Assembly (NCBI GenBank): GCA_020072565.1 | Contig: JAIQGI010000027.1 | Span: forward strand, 16,244-80,243 | Direction: 5' to 3' | Length of the DNA: 64,000 nucleotides | Source of the DNA: Terriglobia bacterium | GTDB taxonomy: Bacteria > Acidobacteriota > UBA6911 | Shown here: piece by piece, positions 36,467-45,522 of the stretch | Position numbering within the stretch: the first letter of the stretch is position 1 | How the letters are laid out: each line of letters starts with the position of its first letter | Notes under the pieces: model-generated | What the model saw: the letters and a program-made list of their open reading frames with translations, nothing else | Told to the model about the DNA's origin: nothing | Database searches by the model: none | Position numbers and translations under genes: made by a program

Positions 36467-36636
36467 CGTACCCCACCTCCTTTTGTGTTACCTTTTGGCT
36501 TCCGGCGTTCGAATCCGGTCGTCAGCACCGGTTGACGTGCTCAATGCATGGTAGCAGTTGGAGCGGATTCCTTCCAGGCCGGCAGCGGGATGATAGATGG
36601 TCAGAGAAAACACTTTTTCTCTGCGCCAGCCGTAGC

Positions 36637-36670
36637 TATGCTCATGCCAGGTATGTCCCGAGCGGGACAT
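36637..36670 (+). promoter_or_regulatory. Possible NAD-regulator half-site and palindrome before pncA
   Basis: TATGCTCAT at 36637-36645 equals one arm of the nadA palindrome. Seven bases later a perfect ATGTCCCG-AG-CGGGACAT palindrome spans 36653-36670. Both precede the chosen pncA start. Regulation by the NadQ-like protein is inferred. Confidence 0.35.
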
Positions 36671-36707
36671 GCTTGTGCAGAGGTCAGTTCTTGCCTGGAT
36701 TGATGGC

Positions 36708-37349
36708 ATGATGCAGAGAACGAAGGTTTTTTCCAGCGACCTGCTGCTTGTGGTCGATGTTCAGAATGATTTTTGTCGAGGTGGCGCCCTGGAGGTGCCC
36801 GGGGGAGATGAAGTCGTGCCGGTCATCAATCGGCTGGCAGGCGGCTTTGTGCACGTCGGACTGACGCAGGACTGGCATCCAAGAGGGCACGTCTCCTTCG
36901 CATCATCACATGCAGGGAAGCAACCGCTGCAAACCTTGGTGCTTCCTTACGGTGATCAAATCCTCTGGCCCGATCACTGCATTTCCGGCACCAGAGGAGC
37001 AGAGTTTCACCCGGGTCTCCACACCGTACAGGCCGAGGTCATCATCAGGAAAGGATTCCATCCTGCCATCGATTCCTACTCTGCCTTCTACGAGAACGAT
37101 CACGAGACCCCGACCGGCCTGGCCGGATATCTGCGCAACCGTGGCCTCAAACGACTTTTCATGGCAGGACTGGCCCTCGATTTCTGCGTTCTGTACTCGG
37201 CACTGGACGCACGCAAGGAATCCTTCGAGGTGTTCGTAATCGAGGAGGCGGTGCGCGGGATCAACGTCGACGGCTCGATGGAGAAGGCCTGGAAAGCCAT
37301 GGGCGGGGCCGGCATTCACCGTATCAGCCGGCGGGATCTGTCTTTCTGA
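36708..37349 (+). CDS. pncA: Nicotinamidase / pyrazinamidase
   Basis: About 213 residues. It hydrolyses nicotinamide to nicotinate for NAD salvage. The catalytic Asp is in LVVDVQNDFCRGG, the Lys in IIRKGFHPAIDSYSAF and the Cys in GLALDFCVLYSA; metal ligands are in TQDWHPRGHVSF. The frame is open to an ATG at 36669, but that lies within a palindrome, so the ATG at 36708 (MMQRTKV) is preferred; an ATG follows it. It complements the de novo nadA/nadC genes 4.7 kb upstream. Confidence 0.94.
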   Translation: MMQRTKVFSSDLLLVVDVQNDFCRGGALEVPGGDEVVPVINRLAGGFVHVGLTQDWHPRGHVSFASSHAGKQPLQTLVLPYGDQILWPDHCISGTRGAEFHPGLHTVQAEVIIRKGFHPAIDSYSAFYENDHETPTGLAGYLRNRGLKRLFMAGLALDFCVLYSALDARKESFEVFVIEEAVRGINVDGSMEKAWKAMGGAGIHRISRRDLSF

Positions 37350-37415
37350 GCTGCTTCATAATGCCGACTATGTGAACGCCGGGTCCAGGCTGCCTGCGAG
37401 CGGAGTCTGATCAGA

Positions 37416-39245
37416 ATGATGCATGTATCGAATCGGCGTTCCAGGGTTGCGTTTGCGGTCGTGGCTTCGGTTGCCTGGTTGTGGCGGATGCCGCCCGCGG
37501 AGGCTGTGGAGCCAAAGCTGGTGATTCTGGTGGAAACCGGACAGAGCCGGGATGGTCTGCCGGTTTTAGGGCTCGACCGCGACCCGGCCAAGGTGACGGG
37601 AGTGCTGTCACGCGGATTTGCAGGGCGGCTTCTGCGCCTGTATCAATACGAGCAGGAATATCTCCGCCGCGCCTCCGGATCGCAGCCCGAGCCCGCGTAC
37701 CTGTTGCTTTCCAGCCAGCAAGGCGGTTTTCCGCGGTTCGGATTTTATCTTGACAAAGAAGAAAAACGGCACGCCGGATATGTTGATCTTTTTAGAGCGA
37801 GCCCCCTCCAGGGACGCTTTGGCAGCATGGACCAGATTTTCCCGCACGAACTGGCCCATATCGTCGTGCGACAACTGGCCGGCTTTTCCGAGCAGGGCGG
37901 CTCCAACCAGATGCATGCCATCGGCGTCCGCACCGATCCATACCAGGCTTTTCAGGAGGGATTTGCCGAGCACTTTCAGATCATGGCCATCGACGACCCG
38001 GACGCGGATCAGGCGACCAAGGCTCTGGCTTCCAATGTCCAGTTCAGAGAAATGGCGGAGGGGCAGATCCGGAGATATCGCCGCGAAATGCAAGCTCGAT
38101 GGGCGCCAGCGGGACCCCTGCGCATGGGATTCCTCATCTGGTTCAGCGGGACCGAGCAGGTCTGGCGTTACTTCGCAGTAAAAGCGAACGCATTCGCCCA
38201 CGCACCCGAGCTGCCTGAAGGATTGTTGGCGGCTAAAGACCTCTATCCTGCCTATCTGCTCCAGAATGTTGTGCCGGGGAATCTGCAGGCTGCGCCTAAA
38301 CCAGTGCCCATTCTGCTTGCGACCGAAGGAGTTGTGAGTTCGTTGTTTTACCGTTGGGGCACAAGCGAGGCTGTCAGGCAGCACTACCGCGATGAGGAGT
38401 TTTACGCCCGCTTCGGCGCCTCGCGGACACAAGTTACACCGCTGGAAAACTGCTACCTCAAGTTGTTTCACGTCCTTTTCACCAAGAAGCCCCTCGATAC
38501 CGCCGCGTTAATCAATGCTTACAAATCAGTTTTCCCTGACGAATCTGTCTCGATCGATGCCCTGGTCCAGGAAACGCTGATGGGGCAGCCGCTTGAGGCA
38601 ACCCCTGCAATTTGGCTCGCAAATCGGGACTTCCAGACGGGCACCTCTCTTTTCGATCAGTTCCGTAGCATCCCGCGTACCCACACTTTCGACCTCAACG
38701 CGGCCACCCTCGTGGATCTCCTCGGCGTGCCGGGAATGACGCGACGGCTGGCAGAACTCATCCTGAAAAACGCGCCGTATTCCAGCCTGACCGACCTGGG
38801 TCGCTTGCCTGCGTATCCACAGGCCATGCTGGATCAGTTCATCAGGATGTCGCAGGAGATGGATCGCCTCAGAGCAAGTTCTGCCGAGGACGAAACCATG
38901 CTGAACTTGAGTACAATTTTGTGGTCTTACGGTCGGCGGGCTCTGATAATTCTGGCATTGGCGACGGCCGGGGGAGCCTTTCTCTACCGCCGCGCCCGCC
39001 CTGCCGGGTGGATGCGCGCGGTGAGCAATGGGTTTGCCGCATCGCTCTTCGTGCTGGCGCTTGCATGGCTGACCATGGGTACGGGCGCGCATGTCGCATT
39101 TCTGGGGCCGGTCGTTCTCCTGGGAATTCCGGCAGCGTTGTGGCATATGGCCCGGCATCGCAGACCGGCTCTGGCTGCGAAGGTATTGCTGGCATGGGCA
39201 GGCGCGGCGATCCCGGCTGTTCTTCTCGCCTATCCGTGGTTATGA
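37416..39245 (+). CDS. Secreted/membrane HExxH metalloprotease-like protein with helix-hairpin-helix domain
   Basis: 609 residues with a signal peptide (to about residue 30). A zinc-protease motif HELAH is at 144-148, and EGFAEHF at 181-187 gives a downstream Glu, the arrangement of gluzincin-type peptidases. Residues about 425-485 form a ComEA-like helix-hairpin-helix domain (FDLNAATLVDLLGVPGMTRR, then LAELILKNAPYSSLTDLGRL), normally a DNA- or partner-binding module. The last 110 residues hold three or four membrane helices. The combination is unusual, and no function is assigned. It follows pncA by 66 bases and precedes the amidohydrolase. Confidence 0.82.
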   Translation: MMHVSNRRSRVAFAVVASVAWLWRMPPAEAVEPKLVILVETGQSRDGLPVLGLDRDPAKVTGVLSRGFAGRLLRLYQYEQEYLRRASGSQPEPAYLLLSSQQGGFPRFGFYLDKEEKRHAGYVDLFRASPLQGRFGSMDQIFPHELAHIVVRQLAGFSEQGGSNQMHAIGVRTDPYQAFQEGFAEHFQIMAIDDPDADQATKALASNVQFREMAEGQIRRYRREMQARWAPAGPLRMGFLIWFSGTEQVWRYFAVKANAFAHAPELPEGLLAAKDLYPAYLLQNVVPGNLQAAPKPVPILLATEGVVSSLFYRWGTSEAVRQHYRDEEFYARFGASRTQVTPLENCYLKLFHVLFTKKPLDTAALINAYKSVFPDESVSIDALVQETLMGQPLEATPAIWLANRDFQTGTSLFDQFRSIPRTHTFDLNAATLVDLLGVPGMTRRLAELILKNAPYSSLTDLGRLPAYPQAMLDQFIRMSQEMDRLRASSAEDETMLNLSTILWSYGRRALIILALATAGGAFLYRRARPAGWMRAVSNGFAASLFVLALAWLTMGTGAHVAFLGPVVLLGIPAALWHMARHRRPALAAKVLLAWAGAAIPAVLLAYPWL

Positions 39246-39297
39246 AGTCGTCGGCTTGCTGTGATCTCAGAATGTCCAAGTAACAAGGGGGAACAAT

Positions 39298-40890
39298 ATG
39301 AAAGGGTTATGCGTGCCATTGGTCTTCGTAGCGTTTCTTGCCTCAATGTGGATGCCGGAAACGGTTTTTGCACAGGGAAAGCTCCTGCCCATCCCGGCTC
39401 GTGCAGAAGGCGAAGGGCCGTTTGATCGCCTCATATTGCATGGCGCCATTGTCATTGATGGGACCGGGGCCGTGCCTTCCGGGCCGGCGCAAATCGTGAT
39501 CGAGAAGAATCGCATTACTCAGGTCCGAAATGTCGGCACACCCGGCTTGCCTTTGCCCAAGCCGCCTCAGGCCAAACCCGGTGAAAAAGTGATCGATGTG
39601 ACCGGCATGTATATCATGCCCGGATTCATCGATTTGCACGAACATGTAGGCTCATCCGAAAGCAAGCCGGGCGAATACTTCTACAAACTGCTCATGGCCC
39701 ATGGAGTGACCTCGGTGCGCGATGTCGGCTCCGGCGGGGATCTGAATTGGGCGATCGATCAAAAGACCAGGAGCGCCCAAAACACGATCACGGCACCGCG
39801 CATCTTCGAGTATTCCACTGTCAATGCAAGCACACCGGAAGCGGCCCGTGAGTATGTCCGAACCGTCAAGGCGAAGGGTGGGGACGGCATCAAAATGTTC
39901 GGGTTGACCCCCGGGATTTATGCGGCAGCCCTGGACGAGGCCAAGAAACAGGGACTGCGCACCGCCTGCCATCTCTCCCAGAATTCTGCCGGCAGAACCA
40001 CCATTCTTGATCTTGCGCGCATGGGACTTACAACCATGGAACATTGGTACGGCCTGCCGGAGTCCTTCCTGGACCACGCCACGATCCAGGATTGGCCTGT
40101 CAATGCGGTCTACGGCAACGAGCAGGACCGTTTCGGCCAGGCCGGGCGACTGTGGAAACAGGCTGCTCCGCCATACAGTGAAAAATGGAACAAGGTCATG
40201 GACGAGTTGATCAAGCTGGACTTTACCCTTGTTCCGACGCTGACCATCTATGAAGCCAGCAGAGATCTGATGCGCGCCCGGTGCGCAGAATGGCACGAGC
40301 TTTATACTCTGCCGAAGCTTTGGGCGTCTTTCGCTCCGAGCCGGAATGCGCATGGGTCCTACTGGTACTATTGGACAACCAGTGACGAGATCGAATGGCA
40401 GAGGAATTACCATCTGTGGATGACATTCGTAAATGAGTATAAAAATCGTGGTGGCAGGATAGTCCTGGGTGCGGATTCGGGCTTTATTTACAACATATTC
40501 GGATTCGGCTTTATACGCGAGTTTGAATTATTGCAGGAAGCCGGTTTCCATCCCCTCGAAGTTGTGCGCGCGGCGACGCTGAAGGGTGCCGAAGTGCTGG
40601 GCGTGGGAAATGAGCTCGGCACCGTTGAAGCCGGAAAACTGGCCGACCTGGTGGTGAGTTCCGCCAACCCTCTGGAGAATTTCAAAGTCCTCTATGGGAC
40701 CGGCGCCATTAAACTCAATGACAATAATGACGTCGTCCGTGTCGGGGGCATTTCCTACACCATCAAGGACGGGATCGTCTATGATGCCCGGAAGTTGCTG
40801 GCCGATGTGGGCCGGATGGTTCAAGAAGCGAGAACAAAAGAAAATTTCCAGTTTGCCCAGCCTGGCTTGGCAAAAGCCGGGATCAAGTAG
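39298..40890 (+). CDS. Secreted amidohydrolase family protein
   Basis: 530 residues with a signal peptide (MKGLCVPLVFVAFLASMWMP). The amidohydrolase TIM barrel is recognised from the metal-binding FIDLHEHV (HxH) after MPGFID, later TACHLSQ and TTMEHW for further His ligands, and the Asp region VLGADSG. The C-terminal KLADLVVSSANPLENF is typical of imidazolonepropionase-like members. Substrate is unknown; exported members often cleave peptides or cyclic amides. An AAGGGGG site precedes the ATG. The long insert between the barrel halves fits this subgroup. Confidence 0.9.
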   Translation: MKGLCVPLVFVAFLASMWMPETVFAQGKLLPIPARAEGEGPFDRLILHGAIVIDGTGAVPSGPAQIVIEKNRITQVRNVGTPGLPLPKPPQAKPGEKVIDVTGMYIMPGFIDLHEHVGSSESKPGEYFYKLLMAHGVTSVRDVGSGGDLNWAIDQKTRSAQNTITAPRIFEYSTVNASTPEAAREYVRTVKAKGGDGIKMFGLTPGIYAAALDEAKKQGLRTACHLSQNSAGRTTILDLARMGLTTMEHWYGLPESFLDHATIQDWPVNAVYGNEQDRFGQAGRLWKQAAPPYSEKWNKVMDELIKLDFTLVPTLTIYEASRDLMRARCAEWHELYTLPKLWASFAPSRNAHGSYWYYWTTSDEIEWQRNYHLWMTFVNEYKNRGGRIVLGADSGFIYNIFGFGFIREFELLQEAGFHPLEVVRAATLKGAEVLGVGNELGTVEAGKLADLVVSSANPLENFKVLYGTGAIKLNDNNDVVRVGGISYTIKDGIVYDARKLLADVGRMVQEARTKENFQFAQPGLAKAGIK

Positions 40891-40896
40891 CGGTTG

Positions 40897-40914
40897 CCGG
40901 ACAGCAAAGTCCGG
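40897..40914. terminator. Short hairpin between convergent genes
   Basis: CCGGAC-AGCAAA-GTCCGG lies six bases beyond the amidohydrolase stop and 65 before the end of the convergent E1 gene. The stem is perfect but short, and no T-run follows on either strand. Confidence 0.35.
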
Positions 40915-40978
40915 GTGGGATTTGAATTCCTGGCTTTTTCGAGCCGTAGCCACGGTGTCCGTCTTGAATCACGTGCTA

Positions 40979-43333
40979 TCAAGATTCACGCATGAGGGTT
41001 CGTGCCGCCGCCACGACGTCATCGGGCTTGGGTAGATAGGCATATTCGAGTGGGGGCGAGTAGGGGGCCGGTGTGTCGGGAGCACACACGCGCAGCACGG
41101 GGGCGGCCAATTCCCAGAGCGCCCTTTCACCGATGATCGCGGCCAACTCGGCACCGACTCCGGCGCGGCGCGTATCCTCGTGCAAGAGAAGCGCGCGATG
41201 TGTCCTCGCAATCGAGCCCAGAATCATCCCCTCGTCGAGCGGACAAAGTGAACGGAGATCGATCACCTCCACGTCGATGCCTTCACGGGCCAACTGTGCG
41301 GCAGCAGTCAGTGCCGTATACACCATGGCGCCGTATGTGACGAGACTGACGTCCCGCCCCGAGCGCCTGAGAGCAGCCTTGCCGATTGGCACTTCATAAT
41401 CTCCCAGCGGCACTTCCTCACGCAGGTCGGGGCGGAAGAAACCATAGAGGCCTTTGGCCTCGAGATAGAGGACGGGGTTGTTGTCGCGGAGAGCAGCGGT
41501 CATCAAGCCCTTGGCATCGCGCGGGGTTGCCGGCGCGACGATCTTCCAGCCCGGCGTTCGGAGAAACCAAGCCTCCGGGCACTGGGAATGGAACGGACCA
41601 CCGCCGAGCAGCCGCGCGCACGTGCCGGTCGCACCGCCATAAGGCAGTCGTACGACCAGTGGTACCGCACGCCCGAAGCGCCAGTGAATCTTGGCAGCGT
41701 TGTTGACCAGGGCATTGAAAGCCGGAGCGAGAAAGTCCGCGAACTGCATTTCCACGACCGGCCGCATCCCCGCAAGCGCAGCCCCCACGCCGCAGCCCAC
41801 GATAGCACTCTCCGAAAGCGGCGTGTTCAGGCACCGCTCGGGCCCGAATTGTCGTACCAGCCCGCGCGTCACGCCGAAGGCCCCACCGTAGCGACCGCCT
41901 ATGTCCTCGCCGAGCACAAAGACGCGCGCGTCCGACTCCATCTCCTCCAGGATTGCCTGTCGCACCGCCTCGTCGTAGGACATCAGCCTTTTATCTTTGC
42001 TGGGCAAACCGCGGGCCGGTTGGCCCCGCAACGCATAGCAACTTCCGAGCGTCTCCCGGGATTCCGGCCAAGGCGCTGCCTCGGCGGCGGTTCGGGCCTC
42101 GCGGACGCGACGTGCCGCCTCGGCCCGGATCTCCGCAATGGCCGTGGCATCCAGAAGTTTTTCTGACCTCAGACGCTCCTCGTAAAGCAGGATCGGATCG
42201 GCTGCTTCCCAGAGCCGTCTCTCCTCCTCAAACTCATACCCCTTGACCCCCGGAGCGCCGTGATAGCGGTCGTCATCGTGGTGTGCATGGCCTGAACGCC
42301 GGTAGGTGAGCAGCTCGATCAGCGTCGGTCCTTTTCCCTGGCGGGCCCGTTCGGCAGCCCAGGCGGAGGCAGCCGCAATCTCGTCGGGATCGTTGCCGAA
42401 CACGGTGATGCCGGGGATCCCGTACCCTCCTGCTTTAAGCGCGAATCTCTTGGCTGCGGTCTGTTCCGAGCGATGGGTTCCGAGCGCCCAAAGGTTATCC
42501 TCGACCACGAAAATGACGTTGAGCTTTTGAACTGCCGCAAAGTTCACGGCCTCATGCCACTCGCCCTGTGAAGTGCCTCCGTCTCCCATGATGGAGAGAA
42601 AGACGCGGTCTTCGCGGCGCAGCCTGGCGGCATAGGCGAAGCCGATGAGAGTCTGCGTCGCGACGGCCATGGGGGCTGCGGGCGGAAGAATGCCGTGCGC
42701 GAGGTCTCCGACATGAAGGTCACGGCCCCCCACGGGAGTGTCCTTCTTGCCGCATTGCACCAGTACCACATGCGCGGGATCGTCCATGTACATGAGGACG
42801 ACGGGAAGGCCGCGAATGAGAGGGGAAGCGATGTCGCCCTGTTCGCTGCCGCGACGCAGCCTCAGCGCGAGGCCCACTGCTGCCTCCTGGCCGCGGGCAC
42901 GGAAACCCTTCTGCGCCGAGGGGAATCCATGCCATGCGATTTGCTTTTCCTGAAAGAGTTTTTTGAGCAGATCATCGAGTTCGCGCGTGAGGATCATTTT
43001 GCTGTACATCTCGATCCTCTCGCCTGCGGTGAGCGACGCCTTGATTTCCTGGCGTCGGAAGAAACCGTCGATCAGCTCTGCCAAGGGCGCCCGCGTCCAA
43101 GCCACTCCATCGGACAGGCTTATGCCGGGGAACAGGACATCGTCCGCACTTTCAAGAGAGTCGCAAAGCTGATGGTCCAGAGCGGCGAGGAGGTGTATGC
43201 GCGCTTCCGGTGTCGTGATGCCGGAGTCGGCGATCTCACGCACCGCCGACAAGAGGAAAGGACACTCCAGGGCGATAAAGTGTCTGAGTGCCACGACATC
43301 GAGCGGAGGCGCGCCGCCGGACTTGGTCTTCAT
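40979..43333 (-). CDS. 2-oxoacid dehydrogenase E1, fused alpha and beta subunits
   Basis: 784 residues. Thiamine-diphosphate enzyme that decarboxylates pyruvate or branched-chain 2-oxoacids for transfer to lipoyl-E2. The first half is E1-alpha: the ThDP motif GDGGTSQGEWHEAVN with VVEDN about 25 residues later. The second half is E1-beta (MSYDEAVRQAILEEM, VFVLGEDIGGRYGGAFGVT, VEMQFADF). Both are one chain, as in several Bacteroidetes and acidobacterial proteins. No E2 or E3 gene is nearby, so substrate cannot be deduced from context. Confidence 0.93.
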   Translation of the reverse strand: MKTKSGGAPPLDVVALRHFIALECPFLLSAVREIADSGITTPEARIHLLAALDHQLCDSLESADDVLFPGISLSDGVAWTRAPLAELIDGFFRRQEIKASLTAGERIEMYSKMILTRELDDLLKKLFQEKQIAWHGFPSAQKGFRARGQEAAVGLALRLRRGSEQGDIASPLIRGLPVVLMYMDDPAHVVLVQCGKKDTPVGGRDLHVGDLAHGILPPAAPMAVATQTLIGFAYAARLRREDRVFLSIMGDGGTSQGEWHEAVNFAAVQKLNVIFVVEDNLWALGTHRSEQTAAKRFALKAGGYGIPGITVFGNDPDEIAAASAWAAERARQGKGPTLIELLTYRRSGHAHHDDDRYHGAPGVKGYEFEEERRLWEAADPILLYEERLRSEKLLDATAIAEIRAEAARRVREARTAAEAAPWPESRETLGSCYALRGQPARGLPSKDKRLMSYDEAVRQAILEEMESDARVFVLGEDIGGRYGGAFGVTRGLVRQFGPERCLNTPLSESAIVGCGVGAALAGMRPVVEMQFADFLAPAFNALVNNAAKIHWRFGRAVPLVVRLPYGGATGTCARLLGGGPFHSQCPEAWFLRTPGWKIVAPATPRDAKGLMTAALRDNNPVLYLEAKGLYGFFRPDLREEVPLGDYEVPIGKAALRRSGRDVSLVTYGAMVYTALTAAAQLAREGIDVEVIDLRSLCPLDEGMILGSIARTHRALLLHEDTRRAGVGAELAAIIGERALWELAAPVLRVCAPDTPAPYSPPLEYAYLPKPDDVVAAARTLMRES

Positions 43334-43402
43334 CCATATCAGTATAACCGGTTATCAGCCGGCGCCAAGGATCTCCAGCGGCGTAGTTCCGCGCGCCACG
43401 AG

Positions 43403-44716
43403 TCATTTCCCGGAACCGGAAGCCGCTTTCGCCTGGTTCACCAACTGAACCCTGGTCTCAAGTAGACTTTTCATGTTGGGATCCAGCGCGAGGCATTTCT
43501 TGAAGTCCTTGTCCGCCTCGGCCTGATTGCCCTGCAGCAACCGGACCAGCCCTCGGTCCATGTAAGGCATGGCGGCGTTGGGATCAAGCTCGACCGCCTT
43601 GTCGAGATCGTCGAGGGCGGCCTCCAGTTGTCCTTTTTCCTGCCGGACACGTCCGCGGTGCGCATAGCCAGTGGCTGTGCGCGGATCCATGGCGATCGCC
43701 TCGCTGAAGTCCTCGGCGGCTTTGGCAGGGTCTCCTCTCGCTTCCAAGGCGAGCCCGCGACTGATGTGACATGCATAGAGAATAGCCCCGGTCGAAGCAT
43801 CGGCCGGGAGAGAGTCTCTTTCACTTGCCAGTTTGTCAGCCTGTTGAATCGTCGCGGTAAAGTCGGAAATGGCACCCTCCATTTCGCCTTTCCGCAGCCG
43901 CGTCCTGCCACGGTTGTAATATGCGGCCACCAGCCCGGGATCGAGAGCCAGGGCAGTGCTGTAGTCAGACAGGGAGCCATCCAAATCGTTGTTCTGCTGA
44001 CGTGCGATGGCGCGATTGTTGTAAAACTTGGGATCCGGAGTGATCTCGATCGCCTTGTCGAAATCGGTGATGGCGCCGGCTATATCTCCGGATGACTGCC
44101 GGGCCAGCGCCCGGCTATCGTACGCCAGCCCCAAACGCGGATTTTTGGCCGTCACTTTCGCGGCATCCGCGAAGAAGCTCGGGAACAATTCGATGGCTCG
44201 TGTGAAGTCGGCGATGGCTGCCTTCATATCGCCCTTGAGGTAGTAGATCGTTCCACGGGCGGCATGAGGCTCGGCCAGGTGCCGGTTGCTCTGGATGGCT
44301 TTGCCGAACTCCGTTACAGCTTCATCGAGGTTGCCCTCTTGAAACAGGAGCGTGGCGTAGTTGTTGTGGGCCTCGGCCAGGTGCGGGTTGATATGGATCG
44401 CTTGCGTGTAGTCGGCAAGCGCCAGATCCAGTTTCCCCTCTCCCTGTTCCGCCATGGCACGGCCCAGATAGGCCTCTGCATATTTGGATTCCACCTGCAG
44501 GGCGCGATTGTAGGAGGAAATCGCCTTGGCGAAATCACCCTGTGCTTGTTGCCGATTCCCCTGATCAACCAACTGGTTTGCGATGGATATAGGGTTATCA
44601 CCACCCTGGGCGTACAAGCGCGCGCCTGCCGCCAGGATGGCAAGAACTGCGGTACAAATCATCAGGTTCCGCACTCGAATCGGCGCACTGACCGGCCAAA
44701 CGGACGTTTTTCCCAT
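43403..44716 (-). CDS. Secreted tetratricopeptide-repeat protein
   Basis: About 437 residues from the ATG at 44716 (GAGG seven bases upstream; a TTG two codons earlier also fits). An N-terminal hydrophobic segment (LMICTAVLAILAAGARLYA) acts as a signal peptide or anchor. The rest contains about ten 34-residue TPRs with the W/L-G-Y-A-P pattern (AYLGRAMAEQGEGKLDLALA; AYYNRGRTRLRKGEMEGAIS). TPRs are protein-binding scaffolds, so it is probably a periplasmic adaptor. No enzymatic domain is attached. Confidence 0.9.
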   Translation of the reverse strand: MGKTSVWPVSAPIRVRNLMICTAVLAILAAGARLYAQGGDNPISIANQLVDQGNRQQAQGDFAKAISSYNRALQVESKYAEAYLGRAMAEQGEGKLDLALADYTQAIHINPHLAEAHNNYATLLFQEGNLDEAVTEFGKAIQSNRHLAEPHAARGTIYYLKGDMKAAIADFTRAIELFPSFFADAAKVTAKNPRLGLAYDSRALARQSSGDIAGAITDFDKAIEITPDPKFYNNRAIARQQNNDLDGSLSDYSTALALDPGLVAAYYNRGRTRLRKGEMEGAISDFTATIQQADKLASERDSLPADASTGAILYACHISRGLALEARGDPAKAAEDFSEAIAMDPRTATGYAHRGRVRQEKGQLEAALDDLDKAVELDPNAAMPYMDRGLVRLLQGNQAEADKDFKKCLALDPNMKSLLETRVQLVNQAKAASGSGK

Positions 44717-45522
44717 ACTCAAACCTCACCTTGTAGCTCCCATGGGTTTCGGGGTGCCGGTAGGATGGAGTTTGCATGTGAAGTGCGCGAGAGGATGTGC
44801 GCAGCGTGGTTGCCCGTGAGCCTGGGCTCCACTTAAGTAGATCGCAGAGGACCTTTTTGCCTTCCATACCCGTACCCACCGCCATATTGCCCGCGCTTTC
44901 TGCTCCCGAGACAGCAGAAGCGGGCCCTTTCGGGGGCCATCACAAAGTATTTTGGTACCAGGCACGGAGGACAATAACTGGGCGGAACCCTAGTGTTGAG
45001 TAGCTAATCTCCTCATGGGTTTCCTTCCGATCTCTTACGGTTTGCGCACTAACCAAACAGAACGAATCGGTTTGACACAGAACAAGGGAACTTCAATGCC
45101 GGCGCGCGAGGCCGAAGCGGTTTAGGAGAGCAGAATAAAGCTCGGGAGCGGCGCCTTGGAGGGCAGCCGATCCAGCCTATTCAATGCTGAAGTAAGCCAC
45201 GCTGCCCAGTGTATTGGTGGAAAATGTCCGGCTGAACCAGGTAAGCCGGGCCATGGATCTGCGGTGTGCCGTGATCTGACGATCAATAGATTGAAGCAAC
45301 GGCAATGAAGGCCTGTTTTTGGCCCTTCGCCGTTGAGCCCCAAAATGCACGCGGGATTCTCTTTCACGTTGCAGTGCGGGAGAGGTATCCATTATAAATC
45401 TCTTATTGAGGAACCTTTTTCTGATTCAGCGGACTTCTTCGACTGGATCTGCCAGCGCCGAAATCCTTATACAGTGATGGGACGACACGGCCTGGCACGT
45501 CTTTCACGGAAAGGAGCAGCTG
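44717..45522. other. 800-base gap with hairpins, no gene recognised
   Basis: No credible coding region. A bulged ten-base-pair hairpin (GCGCTTTCTGCT / AGCAGAAGCGG, 44893-44923) is followed by GGCCC-GGGCC (44923-44938) and by TTGGTACCAGGCAC near 44951; this last string resembles parts of REP-type elements. Reverse frames at 45122-45392 have no family match. The promoter of the TonB receptor gene must lie at the right end. Confidence 0.45.

Noticed and set aside
36495..36530. GTTCGAATCC, a tRNA T-loop-like string
   Set aside because: The flanking five-base stem does not pair and no acceptor, D or anticodon arm could be built around it.
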